64,000 nucleotides of DNA from Pseudomonas hefeiensis (GTDB taxonomy: Bacteria > Pseudomonadota > Gammaproteobacteria > Pseudomonadales > Pseudomonadaceae), in NCBI RefSeq assembly GCF_030687835.1, contig NZ_CP117449.1:3348001-3412000 (forward strand), in the 5' to 3' direction. Below the pieces are notes generated by a model that was not told where the DNA came from, made no database searches, and worked only from the letters and a program-made list of their open reading frames with translations. This document shows, in pieces, positions 54,835 to 63,420 of the stretch. Position numbers and translations under genes: made by a program. Every line of letters starts with the position of its first letter. Positions within the stretch are counted from its first letter, which is position 1.

Positions 54835-55548
54835 TCACTGCGAACGAAGAATCACCGTCATCCGCTCGTCAGCCAGCGTCGAGCCGAACACCTCGGCATA
54901 ACGCAAAGTCGCATTGGCATGTTCGCGCATGATCGCCTCAGCGCGGGCAGCCTGGCGATGGATCAGCGCGTCGAACACCGAGTGGTGCTGCATGTGGGCA
55001 TAGTTGAAGCGGCGAAATTCGCCGGCCATGTTCTGGCGGTCCACCGCCAGGGCGGTGACTGAGGCAAATGGCAGGTGGTCGTTGCGAGCCAGGGCGTCGG
55101 CAATCGCCGGGTTGTGGCTACCCTCGACGATCACCTGATGGAAGCGCATGTTCAAGTCGTGATAGACCTCAAGGTCGTCCTCGGTCACATAACCCTTGGC
55201 AAACAGTTCGTCGCCCTGCACCAGGCATTGTTCAAGTGCCGCTCGACCCGCTTCGGACAAACCATGCTCAGCCGTTTGCCGTGCAGCGAGCCCTTCCAGC
55301 ACACCACGCACCTCCACTGCCCCGGCGATCTGCTCGGCACTGACCGAGCGCACCTGGAATCCCCGCCCACCAAAGCGCACCAGTAACCCTTCCTGCTCCA
55401 GCGTGCGGAACGCCATGCGCACCGGCATCCGCGAAACACCGAACAACTCCGCTGTGGGAATTTCCATCAAACGCTCACCGCCCGCCAGCTCGCCTGAGGC
55501 GATCATCCTGCGCAACGCGACCAGCACCGTTTGGCCGGGCTTACTCAT
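54835..55548 (-). CDS. vanR: GntR-family (FCD) repressor of vanillate genes
   Basis: 237 residues. GntR winged helix-turn-helix about 5-70 (TVLVALRRMIASGELAGGERLMEIPTAELFGVSRMPVRMAFRTLEQEGLLVRFGGRGFQVR) and an FCD ligand domain about 80-220 with metal-ligand positions in EDDLEVYHDLNMRFHQVIVEGSHN. Convergent with vanAB; in related species VanR represses vanAB and is released by vanillate. The two gatc-centred palindromes upstream of vanA are its probable sites. Confidence 0.9.
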   Translation of the reverse strand: MSKPGQTVLVALRRMIASGELAGGERLMEIPTAELFGVSRMPVRMAFRTLEQEGLLVRFGGRGFQVRSVSAEQIAGAVEVRGVLEGLAARQTAEHGLSEAGRAALEQCLVQGDELFAKGYVTEDDLEVYHDLNMRFHQVIVEGSHNPAIADALARNDHLPFASVTALAVDRQNMAGEFRRFNYAHMQHHSVFDALIHRQAARAEAIMREHANATLRYAEVFGSTLADERMTVILRSQ

Positions 55549-55651
55549 CCAGGTTCTTCCAGAGAAAACAGAGTCGCCATAGTAGAAGGCTTGGGACGAT
55601 GTGTCACGGCGGGGGCTGGGAGTCGGAGAATATCTGGATGATGAAAGACCC

Positions 55652-55738
55652 GTGGGAGCGGGCTTGCTCGCGAATACGGAGTGTCAGTCAACAACAACAT
55701 TGCTGAACCACCGCTTTCGCGAGCAAGCCCGCTCCCAC
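55652..55738. repeat. REP inverted pair (22-bp arms)
   Basis: Arms 55652-55673 and 55717-55738 are perfect complements of the gtgggagcgggcttgctcgcga form. Separates the vanR start from the fcs stop. Nothing else is seen in this 202-bp gap. Confidence 0.92.
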
Positions 55739-55750
55739 AACGTTGGGTGT

Positions 55751-57634
55751 TTAACCGATAGACCCCGCCCGCAGGATCGACGGATCTTCGCCACGGTACA
55801 GCGCTTCGACTTTCGCCGCGCGCCACTGCAGCACAGCCCGTTGGTTGATCGAGCCCTTGTCCGTGATTTCGCCACGATCGATGGATGCTGGCTCATCAAG
55901 CAAGGCAATCCACTCCACGCGACTGGCGTTGCCGCCAGCCTCGCGGTTAAGACGCTGTAGCCAATCGGCGAACCACTGACGTACCGGCGGGCTGGCCAAG
56001 ACTTGGGCATCGCTGGCGTCTGAAGCCAGACCTGCCAGGCGCCGGCACTCAGCAAGCCGTGGGAACACCAGCGCGCCCAGGCATTCGCGATCCGGCGCGG
56101 TCACCACCAGGTCCTGAAGGTAGGGCGTGCCCTCCAGCACCGCCCGGTTGCGCAGTGGCCCGACACTGACGAATACACCGGAGGACAGCTTGAAGTCCTC
56201 GGCAATCCGCCCGTCAAACATCAGGCCCAGTTGCGGGTCGCTGGAATCGGCCAACTTGATCGCATCGCCCGAACAATAAAAACCGTCTTCGTCAAACACC
56301 TCGGCGGTTTGCTGCGGCGAACGCCAATAGCCGGGCATGATGTGCGGCCCGCGGAAGCGCCCTTCGAACTTGCCATCCACCGGCACCAGCCGTACCTCGC
56401 AGCCGGGTGCCGGCAAGCCGATATAACCGGCCATGGACAACGGCCCGGTGGTGAAGGTGCAGGACGGCGATGCCTCGGTCATGCCGAGCCCGGCCATCAT
56501 GCGGATGCGTTCGCCACAATGCTGTTCGGCGACCTTGTCGAGCCGGTCCCACGTACTTTGGGACAGACCCGCCGCCGCAAAAAAGAACAGGCTGATACGC
56601 TCGAAGAAACGCTCACGCAACTCGCCGTCCTGCTCCAGGGCACTGACCAGTTCTTCCCACCCTTTGGGCACCGTCAGGTACGCAGTGGGCGAAATCTCCT
56701 TGAGATTGCGCAAGGTTTCGGCGAAGCCCTGGGCCGTGGGCTTGCCGTCGTCCAGATAAAACGTGCCGCCGTTGTACAACACGATGCCGACGTTGTGACT
56801 GCCACCGAACGTGTGATTCCACGGTAACCAGTCCACCAATACCGGCGGAGCCTCACCGAACACTGGAAAGGTCTGCAACAACATTTGCTGGTTGGCGCAG
56901 AGCATGCGTTGGGTAGTAATCACGGCCTTGGGCAGTTTGGTGGAGCCCGAGGTGAAGAGGAATTTGGCGATGCTGTCCGGCCCGGTGGCGGCAAAGGCTC
57001 GCTCGGCCTCGATCCCACCGGGTTGCGCCAGCAGGCTGGCAAAGCTTGCCCTGGACCTTGCGGCCATTTCGCCACGCACCGTGATCAAGGGAATGTCCGC
57101 CGGCAACACCGCATTGATCGCCCGCTCAAACGGCGCGGCCTCGCTGACAAACACCAGCCCAGGCTGCAACAGATCGCAAACGTGTCGCAGCTTGGCGAAA
57201 TCCTGGGACAGCAACGAATAGGCGGGTGACACCGGGCAATAGGGAATCCCGGCGTACATCGCGCCAAGGGCCATCTGCAGGTGCTCGATGTCGTTGCCCG
57301 ACAACAGCGCCAAGGGCTTTTCAGCTGACAAACCATAGCTCAACAAACCTTGAGCGATGGCCCGCACGCTGTCGAGCATCCGGGCGTAGCTGACGTGACG
57401 CCATTCGCCCTTGTCGTCGCGAGCGGCAATGAAAGTCTGGTCTGGTCGCACCTGCGCCCAATGCACCAGGCGATCGAGCAAGCGCGTCGGCAACGCAGCC
57501 AAGGGTTCCAGGGAACGCATGTGCAGGATGCCCTGCTCTTCCCTGACTTCGACGGTTGGATGACCAATCGACACCTGGCGATAGCGCCCGGAGCCGGGTC
57601 GGGAGGACGATCTGAACTCAACACTCACGTACAT
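55751..57634 (-). CDS. fcs: feruloyl-CoA synthetase
   Basis: 627-residue ATP-dependent ligase activating ferulate (and related hydroxycinnamates) to CoA thioesters. AMP-binding signature KFLFTSGSTKLPKAVITT, then DWLPWNHTFGGSHNVG, MAGLGMTEASPSCTF, FYCSGDAIKLADSSDPQLGLMFDGRIAEDFKLSSG and the C-terminal adenylation end. N-terminal VEFRSSSRPGSGRYRQVSIGHPTVEVREEQG suits Fcs. ATG 57634 is chosen; GTG 57628 is the better spaced start to the ggagga and is equally possible. Last gene of the ech-vdh-fcs unit. Confidence 0.92.
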   Translation of the reverse strand: MYVSVEFRSSSRPGSGRYRQVSIGHPTVEVREEQGILHMRSLEPLAALPTRLLDRLVHWAQVRPDQTFIAARDDKGEWRHVSYARMLDSVRAIAQGLLSYGLSAEKPLALLSGNDIEHLQMALGAMYAGIPYCPVSPAYSLLSQDFAKLRHVCDLLQPGLVFVSEAAPFERAINAVLPADIPLITVRGEMAARSRASFASLLAQPGGIEAERAFAATGPDSIAKFLFTSGSTKLPKAVITTQRMLCANQQMLLQTFPVFGEAPPVLVDWLPWNHTFGGSHNVGIVLYNGGTFYLDDGKPTAQGFAETLRNLKEISPTAYLTVPKGWEELVSALEQDGELRERFFERISLFFFAAAGLSQSTWDRLDKVAEQHCGERIRMMAGLGMTEASPSCTFTTGPLSMAGYIGLPAPGCEVRLVPVDGKFEGRFRGPHIMPGYWRSPQQTAEVFDEDGFYCSGDAIKLADSSDPQLGLMFDGRIAEDFKLSSGVFVSVGPLRNRAVLEGTPYLQDLVVTAPDRECLGALVFPRLAECRRLAGLASDASDAQVLASPPVRQWFADWLQRLNREAGGNASRVEWIALLDEPASIDRGEITDKGSINQRAVLQWRAAKVEALYRGEDPSILRAGSIG

Positions 57635-57768
57635 TTCCTCCATCAAGGCACGCCGAACCCGCGCGAAGCGAGCGGAGCGTGGCAGCGTCTGGCTGCGGCC
57701 TTGTTATTGTTATGTCTGGCCTGCATCGGGTCGGCGATTTCCGCGCGCCGCCCGCAATGCGACGGATA

Positions 57769-59217
57769 TCAGATCGGGTAATGCCGGGCGCCGTTCTGCA
57801 TTGTCACCCAGCGCAACTGAGTGAAATGTTCGATGGACGCCTTGCCGCCAAAACTGCCATAACCGCTGGATTTGACCCCACCGAAGGGCATCTGCGCCTC
57901 GTCGTGCACGGTCGGACCATTGATGTGGCAGATGCCCGACTCAACCCGTTGAGCCAAGGCCAACGCCCGAGTGGTATCGCGGCTGAAAATCGCTGCGGAA
58001 AGGCCGAATTCGGAATCGTTGGCCAGGCGCAACAGCGCTTCGTCGCCTTCGCCGCGCAGCAACACCGCTACCGGACCGAAAGACTCTTCGCGGTACAGAC
58101 GCATGTCTGGGGTGACGCCGTCGAGCAAGGTCGGCTGCAAAATGCTGCCGTCCAATTGCCCTCCCGCCACCAGCGTCGCGCCTTTGGCCAAGGCATCGTC
58201 GATCAAACTTTTGATGCGCTGGCCGGCACTGACGTCTACCAGCGAACCCAGGACCGAATCACTCGCCGCAGGATCACCGGCACGCAAGGTGGCGATCTTG
58301 GCGGTCAGTCGAGAAATAAAGGCATCGGCCACACTGGCATCGACGATCAACCGCTCGGTGGACATGCATATCTGCCCCTGATTGAAGTAGGCCCCGAAGG
58401 CCGCGGCTTCTACCGCTGCGTCCAGGTCAGCGTCATCCAGTACCAGCAACGGCGCCTTGCCACCCAGTTCCAGCAATGCCGGTTTGAGATGGCGCGCCGA
58501 CAGTTCGCCGACAATGCGCCCGACATGGGTCGAGCCGGTGAAATTGACACGGCGTACCGCCGGGTTGGCGATCAGCCGCGCGACGATGGCCGGCGCGTCT
58601 GCCGGGGCATTGCAGATGACATTGACCACGCCGTCACCCAACCCCGCGTCCTGCAACACCTGGCCAATCAAGCGGTGCACCGCCGGGCTGATTTCGGAAG
58701 CCTTGAGCACCACGGTGTTGCCGCAGGCCAGGGGCATGGCGATAGCGCGGGTCGCGAGGATCACCGGGGCGTTCCACGGCGCAATACCCAGCACCACGCC
58801 ACACGGCTGACGCAGGGCCATGGCGAAACTGCCAGGCACATCCGAAGGAATGATTTCGCCGTTGATCTGGGTGGTCATGGACGCAGCTTCGCGCAGCATA
58901 TTCGCCGCCAGGTGCACGTTGAAGCCGTACCAGTTGGCCATGGCACCCGTTTCGCCGGCAGCGGCGATGAACTCCCCAGTGCGGGCCTGCAACTGCTCGG
59001 CGGCACGCAGCAGACGGGTGCGACGCTCATTGGGCGCCAGCGCCGCCCAGGCGGGAAACGCGGCTTGCGCAGCGGCCACAGCGGCGTCGGCGTCCTCCAG
59101 CGTGGCAGCAGCCACATGGGACACCACTTCGCCGGTTACCGGATTGCAACGCTCGAAAGTCCGACCGTCACGGGCGGGGCACGACTGGCCGCCGATCAAC
59201 AGGGGCACGTCCAGCAT
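57769..59217 (-). CDS. vdh: vanillin dehydrogenase
   Basis: 482-residue NAD-dependent aldehyde dehydrogenase. NAD-binding/active-site blocks FTGSTHVGRIVGELSARHLKPALLELGGKAPLLVLDDADLD, catalytic cysteine in AYFNQGQICMSTERLIV and C-terminal EMPFGGVKSSGYGSFGGKASIEHFTQLRWVT. Placement between ech and fcs marks it as the aldehyde step of ferulate degradation, converting vanillin to vanillate. Confidence 0.93.
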   Translation of the reverse strand: MLDVPLLIGGQSCPARDGRTFERCNPVTGEVVSHVAAATLEDADAAVAAAQAAFPAWAALAPNERRTRLLRAAEQLQARTGEFIAAAGETGAMANWYGFNVHLAANMLREAASMTTQINGEIIPSDVPGSFAMALRQPCGVVLGIAPWNAPVILATRAIAMPLACGNTVVLKASEISPAVHRLIGQVLQDAGLGDGVVNVICNAPADAPAIVARLIANPAVRRVNFTGSTHVGRIVGELSARHLKPALLELGGKAPLLVLDDADLDAAVEAAAFGAYFNQGQICMSTERLIVDASVADAFISRLTAKIATLRAGDPAASDSVLGSLVDVSAGQRIKSLIDDALAKGATLVAGGQLDGSILQPTLLDGVTPDMRLYREESFGPVAVLLRGEGDEALLRLANDSEFGLSAAIFSRDTTRALALAQRVESGICHINGPTVHDEAQMPFGGVKSSGYGSFGGKASIEHFTQLRWVTMQNGARHYPI

Positions 59218-59323
59218 GGTGATTCCTCTTTATTGTCTTTATAGGGAACACATTCACAGTAGCGCCAAGGGCCTTTGAACAACAGCCTGCGGGCGCAGGA
59301 TAGACACCCGCCGCGCCGTCGTC

Positions 59324-60154
59324 TCAGCGCTTATAGGTCTGCAACCCCGGCTTGATGCTCTTGTCGTCGAGAAACTGCTTCATCCCCTGCTCGCGACCAC
59401 CCTCGGTGTCGAGCAGGCGCGACTGATCGAGCTTGGCGTACAGGTAATCCTCGTTCTGCTCCCAGGTCAGCTCGCGGCAGCGCTTGAACCCGTGCTTGGC
59501 TGCTCGCAACACCACCGGGTTTTTCTCCAGCAGGTTACGCGCCAGCTCCACGGTGACTTCACGCAGTTGCGCCAGGGGCACGCTTTCGTTAACCAGCCCC
59601 ATCTCGGCGGCTTTCTGCCCACCAAAGGTCTTGCCGGTCATGATGTAGTAAAGCGACTGGCGATGACCCACGGTATCGGCCATGGCCTTGCTAACCAGGT
59701 TGCCGGGCGGGATGCCCCAGTTGATTTCCGAAAGGCCGAAGGTCGCTTCGTCAGCGCAGATCGCCAAGTCACACGCCACCAGCGGGCTGAAGCCGCCACC
59801 GAAGCACCAGCCATTGACCATGGCAATGGTCGGCTTGACGTACATGCGCAACAATTTCCACTGCCACTGCGAGGCTTCGCGGCGGATTTTTTCCTGGAGG
59901 ATTTCAGGCCCTGCATCCACTTCGCGGAAATATTCCTTGAGGTCCATGCCGGCCGTCCAGGCATCACCCGCCCCGGTCAGCACCAGCACACCGGCGGCCG
60001 GATCCTGTTCCAGGGTTTCCAGCACGTCGATCATCTCGCGATTGAGCGTCGGACTCATGGCGTTGCGTTTTTCCGGGCGATTGAGGGTGACCCAGGCAAT
60101 GCCTTCCTCGATATCGACCTTGACCGTTTTCCAGCGACCTTCGTAATTGCTCAT
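59324..60154 (-). CDS. ech: feruloyl-CoA hydratase/lyase (4-hydroxycinnamoyl-CoA hydratase/lyase)
   Basis: 276 residues, the exact length of known HCHL. Crotonase fold: LNRPEKRNAMSPTLNREMI, AWTAGMDLKEYFREVDAGP (the DLKEYF variant is lyase-specific), NGWCFGGGFSPLVACDLAICADEATFGLSEINWGIPPG with catalytic glutamate. Converts feruloyl-CoA to vanillin plus acetyl-CoA. Start MSNYEGRWKTV at 60154; the 13 upstream codons are excluded by family N-terminus. First gene of the unit, facing a MarR gene. Confidence 0.95.
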   Translation of the reverse strand: MSNYEGRWKTVKVDIEEGIAWVTLNRPEKRNAMSPTLNREMIDVLETLEQDPAAGVLVLTGAGDAWTAGMDLKEYFREVDAGPEILQEKIRREASQWQWKLLRMYVKPTIAMVNGWCFGGGFSPLVACDLAICADEATFGLSEINWGIPPGNLVSKAMADTVGHRQSLYYIMTGKTFGGQKAAEMGLVNESVPLAQLREVTVELARNLLEKNPVVLRAAKHGFKRCRELTWEQNEDYLYAKLDQSRLLDTEGGREQGMKQFLDDKSIKPGLQTYKR

Positions 60155-60210
60155 GGCGGGAGTGCTCTCTTGTTCTTGACTGAAGATGAGCAAAAATTAA
60201 ACTCGAAAAC

Positions 60211-60229
60211 TAGTTATGTCAATTAACTA
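60211..60229. promoter_or_regulatory. tagtta-N7-taacta inverted repeat, FerR operator candidate
   Basis: Inverted hexamers 60211-60216 and 60224-60229 with a 7-bp centre lie 57 bp upstream of the ech start, in an AT-rich stretch unlike the surrounding DNA. Size and symmetry fit a MarR-family operator and the divergent MarR gene is adjacent. Confidence 0.6.
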
Positions 60230-60370
60230 TTAATCGTTTTATCTGTATTTCTCCCAGCGGACAGTACGGAGCGGCAGATTATGAATTCGATATTCACCAT
60301 AGCCATCGCGCTTGAACCTCGGCAAAATGGATAGCCTTGTTAATCACTCACCTTGAGGATGCTCCCTTCG

Positions 60371-60859
60371 ATGGCCAAGTCTTCCAAGCTTGCCGAACCC
60401 GTCGAGCCCCAGGCCAGCGGTACCGACGCACAGGCCCCGCTGGACTCCGCGCTGGATGATCTGATCGGTTACGCCCTGCGTCGCGCCCAGTTGAAACTAT
60501 TCCAGAACCTGATCGGACGGCTCGCCATCCACGATCTGCGGCCCGCCCAATTTTCGGCCCTGGCGATCATCGACCAGAACCCCGGCCTGATGCAGACCGA
60601 TCTGGCCAAGGCCCTGGCAATCGAACCGCCGCAAGTCGTCCCGCTGTTGAACAAGCTGGAGAGCCGGGCGCTGGCCGTGCGAGTTCGGTGCAAGCCCGAC
60701 AAACGCTCCTATGGGATATTCCTGAGCAAAACCGGCGAAACGCTGCTCAAGGAACTCAAGCAGATCGCCGCACAGAGCGACCTGGATTCCACCTCAACGC
60801 TTACGAGTGCCGAGCGGGAGGAGTTGCTGCGCCTGCTCAAGAAGGTTTATCAGCCATAG
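60371..60859 (+). CDS. ferR: MarR-family regulator of ferulate genes
   Basis: 162 residues: winged-helix MarR domain about 35-125 (LIGYALRRAQLKLFQNLIGRLAIHDLRPAQFSALAIIDQNPGLMQTDLAKALAIEPPQVVPLLNKLESRALAVRVRCKPDKRSYGIFLSKTGE). Divergent from ech, as for ferR genes that repress ech-vdh-fcs until feruloyl-CoA accumulates. Start ATG 60371 is assumed; ATG 60359 gives four more residues. Confidence 0.88.
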   Translation: MAKSSKLAEPVEPQASGTDAQAPLDSALDDLIGYALRRAQLKLFQNLIGRLAIHDLRPAQFSALAIIDQNPGLMQTDLAKALAIEPPQVVPLLNKLESRALAVRVRCKPDKRSYGIFLSKTGETLLKELKQIAAQSDLDSTSTLTSAEREELLRLLKKVYQP

Positions 60860-60916
60860 AAAAACTGGCGCTAGCGTTTACAATCGCCGCCCTCTTCTGC
60901 TTCCCAAGGAACCGCC

Positions 60917-61480
60917 ATGTCCGGGCTTGAACTGTTTGCCGCAGCCCTCGGCGTAATTGCTGTCTGGTTGACCGTCAAGCAGAACCCCTGGTGCTGGCCG
61001 ATCGGTCTGGTCATGGTGCTGCTCTACAGCTGGATCTTCTTCGAAGTGAAGCTGTACTCGGACATGTTGCTGCAGCTGGTCTACGCCGTGCTGCAACTCT
61101 ATGGCTGGTACCAGTGGACTCGCGCCGGGCAGCATCATGAAGGACGACAAATCACCCGTCTGGGCGCGCCTTCAGTGCTGCGTGGCCTGGTCGTGGGCGC
61201 GGCAGGCAGCCTGATGCTGGGCGCAGCCATGGCGCACTGGACCGACGCCGCCCAGCCCTGGCTCGACGCGGCGCTCACCGGTTTCAGTCTCGTGGCGCAG
61301 TGGTGGATGGCGCAAAAGCGCGTGCAATGCTGGCCGCTGTGGATTGTCCTGGACATCATCTTCGTGGGCTTGTTCATCTACAAGGATCTGTACCTGACCG
61401 CCGCGCTCTACGCCCTGTTCACCCTGTTGGCCGTACAGGGCTGGCGCGAATGGCGTGCCGACCCGGTCCTGCGCACATGA
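60917..61480 (+). CDS. pnuC: nicotinamide riboside transporter PnuC
   Basis: 187 residues, about seven transmembrane helices. Family hallmark VKQNPWCWPIGLVMVLLYSWIFFEVKLYSDMLLQLVYAVLQLYGWYQW and the C-terminal DIIFVGLFIYKDLYLTAALYALFTLLAVQGWREW. Ribosome-binding aagga precedes ATG 60917. Stop overlaps the start of a NadR-like kinase gene, which traps the substrate by phosphorylation, so the substrate is nicotinamide riboside rather than thiamine; no thiamine riboswitch is present. Confidence 0.93.
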   Translation: MSGLELFAAALGVIAVWLTVKQNPWCWPIGLVMVLLYSWIFFEVKLYSDMLLQLVYAVLQLYGWYQWTRAGQHHEGRQITRLGAPSVLRGLVVGAAGSLMLGAAMAHWTDAAQPWLDAALTGFSLVAQWWMAQKRVQCWPLWIVLDIIFVGLFIYKDLYLTAALYALFTLLAVQGWREWRADPVLRT

Positions 61481-62001
61481 AGGTGATGGTGCTGACCGGT
61501 CCGGAATCCAGCGGCAAGAGCTGGCTGGCGGCGCAACTGCAAGAGCACTTCGCAGGCTTGCGGGTGGACGAATACGTTCGCCACTTCATGGAGCAGAACC
61601 CGCGCGAGACCTGCCTGTCGGACATTACCGATATCGCCGCCGGGCAATTGGCCTGGGAAGACGCGGCCCGCGCCTGTAAACCACCGTTGTTGATCCTCGA
61701 CACCCATCTGTTGAGCAATATCCTCTGGAGCCAGACCCTGTTCGGCGACTGCCCAAGCTGGCTGGAGCCGGCCTTGCTGGCACGCCATTACGACTTGCAC
61801 CTGCTGCTAAGCCCGGAACAGGTTGAATGGACCGGTGACGGCCTGCGCTGCCAACCCGAACTGGGAGACCGGATGAGCTTTTTCGAAGCGATCGAGCAAT
61901 GGCTGGTTCGGCATCGACAACCCTTCCAGGTCATTGAAGGCGATTGGGCACAACGTCGGGAGCAGGTGTTCGCAGCCGTAACCCGACTGCTCCAAGCCTG
62001 A
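61477..62001 (+). CDS. NadR-like ribosylnicotinamide kinase (AAA/P-loop)
   Basis: 174 residues, the stand-alone kinase domain of NadR. Walker A TGPESSGKSWLA near residue 7, then EYVRHFMEQ, ILDTHLLSNILWSQTLFGD and LLLSPEQVEWTGDGLR. Phosphorylates nicotinamide riboside to NMN. Start ATGA overlaps pnuC; the longer frame from 61300 lies inside pnuC and is rejected. Forms an import-and-trap pair with PnuC. Confidence 0.9.
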   Translation: MKVMVLTGPESSGKSWLAAQLQEHFAGLRVDEYVRHFMEQNPRETCLSDITDIAAGQLAWEDAARACKPPLLILDTHLLSNILWSQTLFGDCPSWLEPALLARHYDLHLLLSPEQVEWTGDGLRCQPELGDRMSFFEAIEQWLVRHRQPFQVIEGDWAQRREQVFAAVTRLLQA

Positions 62002-62166
62002 ACCTTCCTCACCAGCGGCCTGTTGCATTGTTGAAACACCCTTCCCGCGCCGAACCCGCCCCCAGAGCGCCTTGATGCAATTTTCATCGGCTCTGTTAGT
62101 TTTTTGAAACACCTGCTAGCAATGCCTTGACCCAGAGCCAAGCAATAGCGCGCGGCCATTAGCCTT

Positions 62167-62186
62167 TATCCGTGCGTCTCACGGAT
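62167..62186. repeat. short inverted repeat in fap upstream region
   Basis: atccgtg and cacggat arms around cgtct, at roughly this position. No T-run follows. The region 62002-62326 otherwise contains the sigma-54-like site below and a repeated tgaaacacc (near 62033 and 62105). Confidence 0.4.
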
Positions 62187-62254
62187 GAAACAGTCGCGGT
62201 GTGCGGTTTCTAGGTAAAACGCCAACCCGTTGATTTTTCGAGATTTTCTAAACC

Positions 62255-62269
62255 CGGCACAACACCTGC
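62255..62269 (+). promoter_or_regulatory. sigma-54-like site upstream of fapA
   Basis: CGGCACaacacCTGC matches the TGGCAC-N5-TTGC layout with GG at -24 and GC at -12 (two mismatches outside them). Transcription would start near 62281, about 45 bp before fapA. Confidence 0.45.
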
Positions 62270-62326
62270 TCTCTCCTCCTCGCAACGCTGGACCAAGGCC
62301 AGCCCACCGAAGAAGGAACCGATGCC

Positions 62327-62776
62327 GTGGGGACTTTCGATAAAAGTTTGACCTGTCTGCTGTTGATCGGCTGCGCCGCTGGCGCAACGTTCAGCCTGCC
62401 CGTGCAGGCCGAGGGCAACGGCGTCATTGTGCTCACCCGTGACGTACAACCCGTTCATATCGGGCGCAACGGTGGCAAAGACCCCTACCCGACGACCGTC
62501 AACGCCAACCCATCCGATCGAATCAATCAGGCGACCGCCAACATTGAGTTGAGCGACGGCGAATTCGCCAGCGTCGCCAGCGGCTCGTCGATCCGCAACG
62601 CCGGCAACCCGAACAACACCGGCGTACAAGGCCTGAACATCGTGACCAACCCCAACGGTCTGCCAGGTATGCGCGCCGGGCATGGTGGCGGCAGCGGTGG
62701 CGCGATCTCCGGCACGATCAATCGCTCGCTGAGTTCCGGGCTGGCCCCGCTCGGCCGGCTGGCCGGAGGTCAGTGA
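62327..62776 (+). CDS. fapA: Fap functional-amyloid operon protein FapA
   Basis: 149 residues with a signal peptide (LTCLLLIGCAAGATFSLPVQA) and a low-complexity mature part (GNGVIVLTRDVQPVHIGRNGGKDPYPTTVNANPSDRINQATANIELSDGEFASVASGS .. HGGGSGGAISGTINRSL). Immediately precedes fapB and fapC, the fap order. FapA modulates amyloid fibre composition. The start is GTG 62327. An ATG at 62322 lies closer to the aaggaa ribosome-binding site but its frame stops after nine codons; a 1-base deletion in the aaaa run at 62346-62349 region may hide the real N-terminus MPWGLSIKSLTCLLL. Confidence 0.82.
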   Translation: MGTFDKSLTCLLLIGCAAGATFSLPVQAEGNGVIVLTRDVQPVHIGRNGGKDPYPTTVNANPSDRINQATANIELSDGEFASVASGSSIRNAGNPNNTGVQGLNIVTNPNGLPGMRAGHGGGSGGAISGTINRSLSSGLAPLGRLAGGQ

Positions 62777-62777
62777 C

Positions 62778-63356
62778 ATGAAGCCAGCCTTGTTTCTGCT
62801 TGCCCTGCTCGGCTCGTCCACCGCGTTCGCCGATCCAGGCGTGGCGGTGATCAGCAACGCCAGCCTGCAGGACTCCGGCAGCCGCTATACCGGCAACTTC
62901 AACGTCAACCAGGCCGCCGGTGACCAGACCCAGCAGACCAACACCCGTGCCATCGCCATCGGCACCCACGCCCAGGCCACTACCCAGGTGCGCCAACGGC
63001 TGGACACAGCAGCCAACCCATCCATGAACGCAACGGCCCGCATCGGCGGCAGTTCATTCAGCAATGGCAACGGAGTACTGGGCGTGAACCAGTCCGCCGG
63101 CGCCAACAACCAGATGGCCAATGTCATGCGGGTGGGCATCAGTGCCCGGCCGCAGAGCATCGACGATAGCGCCCTTTCTCAACAGAACGTGGCGTTGTTA
63201 CCAAACTCAGGAACAACTGGCACCCCAACCGGCAGTCGCCAGGTCGTCACCAGCGACCAGGCCTTCACCGGCAGCCGAGGGGTCATCCAGGTGAACCAGA
63301 GTGCCGGGGTGGGGAACCGCATGGCTAACACCCTGAGCATCCGGGTCGCTGACTGA
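62778..63356 (+). CDS. fapB: Fap amyloid nucleator FapB
   Basis: 192 residues. Signal peptide LFLLALLGSSTAFA. The mature part contains amyloid-type repeats: NFNVNQAAGDQTQQTNTRAIAIG, VLGVNQSAGANNQMANVMRVGI and VIQVNQSAGVGNRMANTLSIRV, each with the V-NQ-(S/A)AG-N-x-MAN pattern typical of FapB/FapC. The spacing of repeats by about 55-70 residues is the Fap layout. Ggagg precedes ATG 62778. FapB nucleates fibres of FapC outside the cell. Confidence 0.92.
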   Translation: MKPALFLLALLGSSTAFADPGVAVISNASLQDSGSRYTGNFNVNQAAGDQTQQTNTRAIAIGTHAQATTQVRQRLDTAANPSMNATARIGGSSFSNGNGVLGVNQSAGANNQMANVMRVGISARPQSIDDSALSQQNVALLPNSGTTGTPTGSRQVVTSDQAFTGSRGVIQVNQSAGVGNRMANTLSIRVAD

Positions 63357-63420
63357 CCCGAAAACAGTGGGCATAAGAAAGTACTGACACTTAACCAACG
63401 ACACGCAAGGAGAAACACCA

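Noticed and set aside
57679..59244. 521-codon open frame on the plus strand
   Set aside because: Antisense to vdh, which has all aldehyde dehydrogenase motifs.
60860..60916. Thiamine riboswitch that would make PnuC a thiamine transporter
   Set aside because: The gap is only 57 bp and holds no aptamer; the overlapping NadR-like kinase supports nicotinamide riboside.
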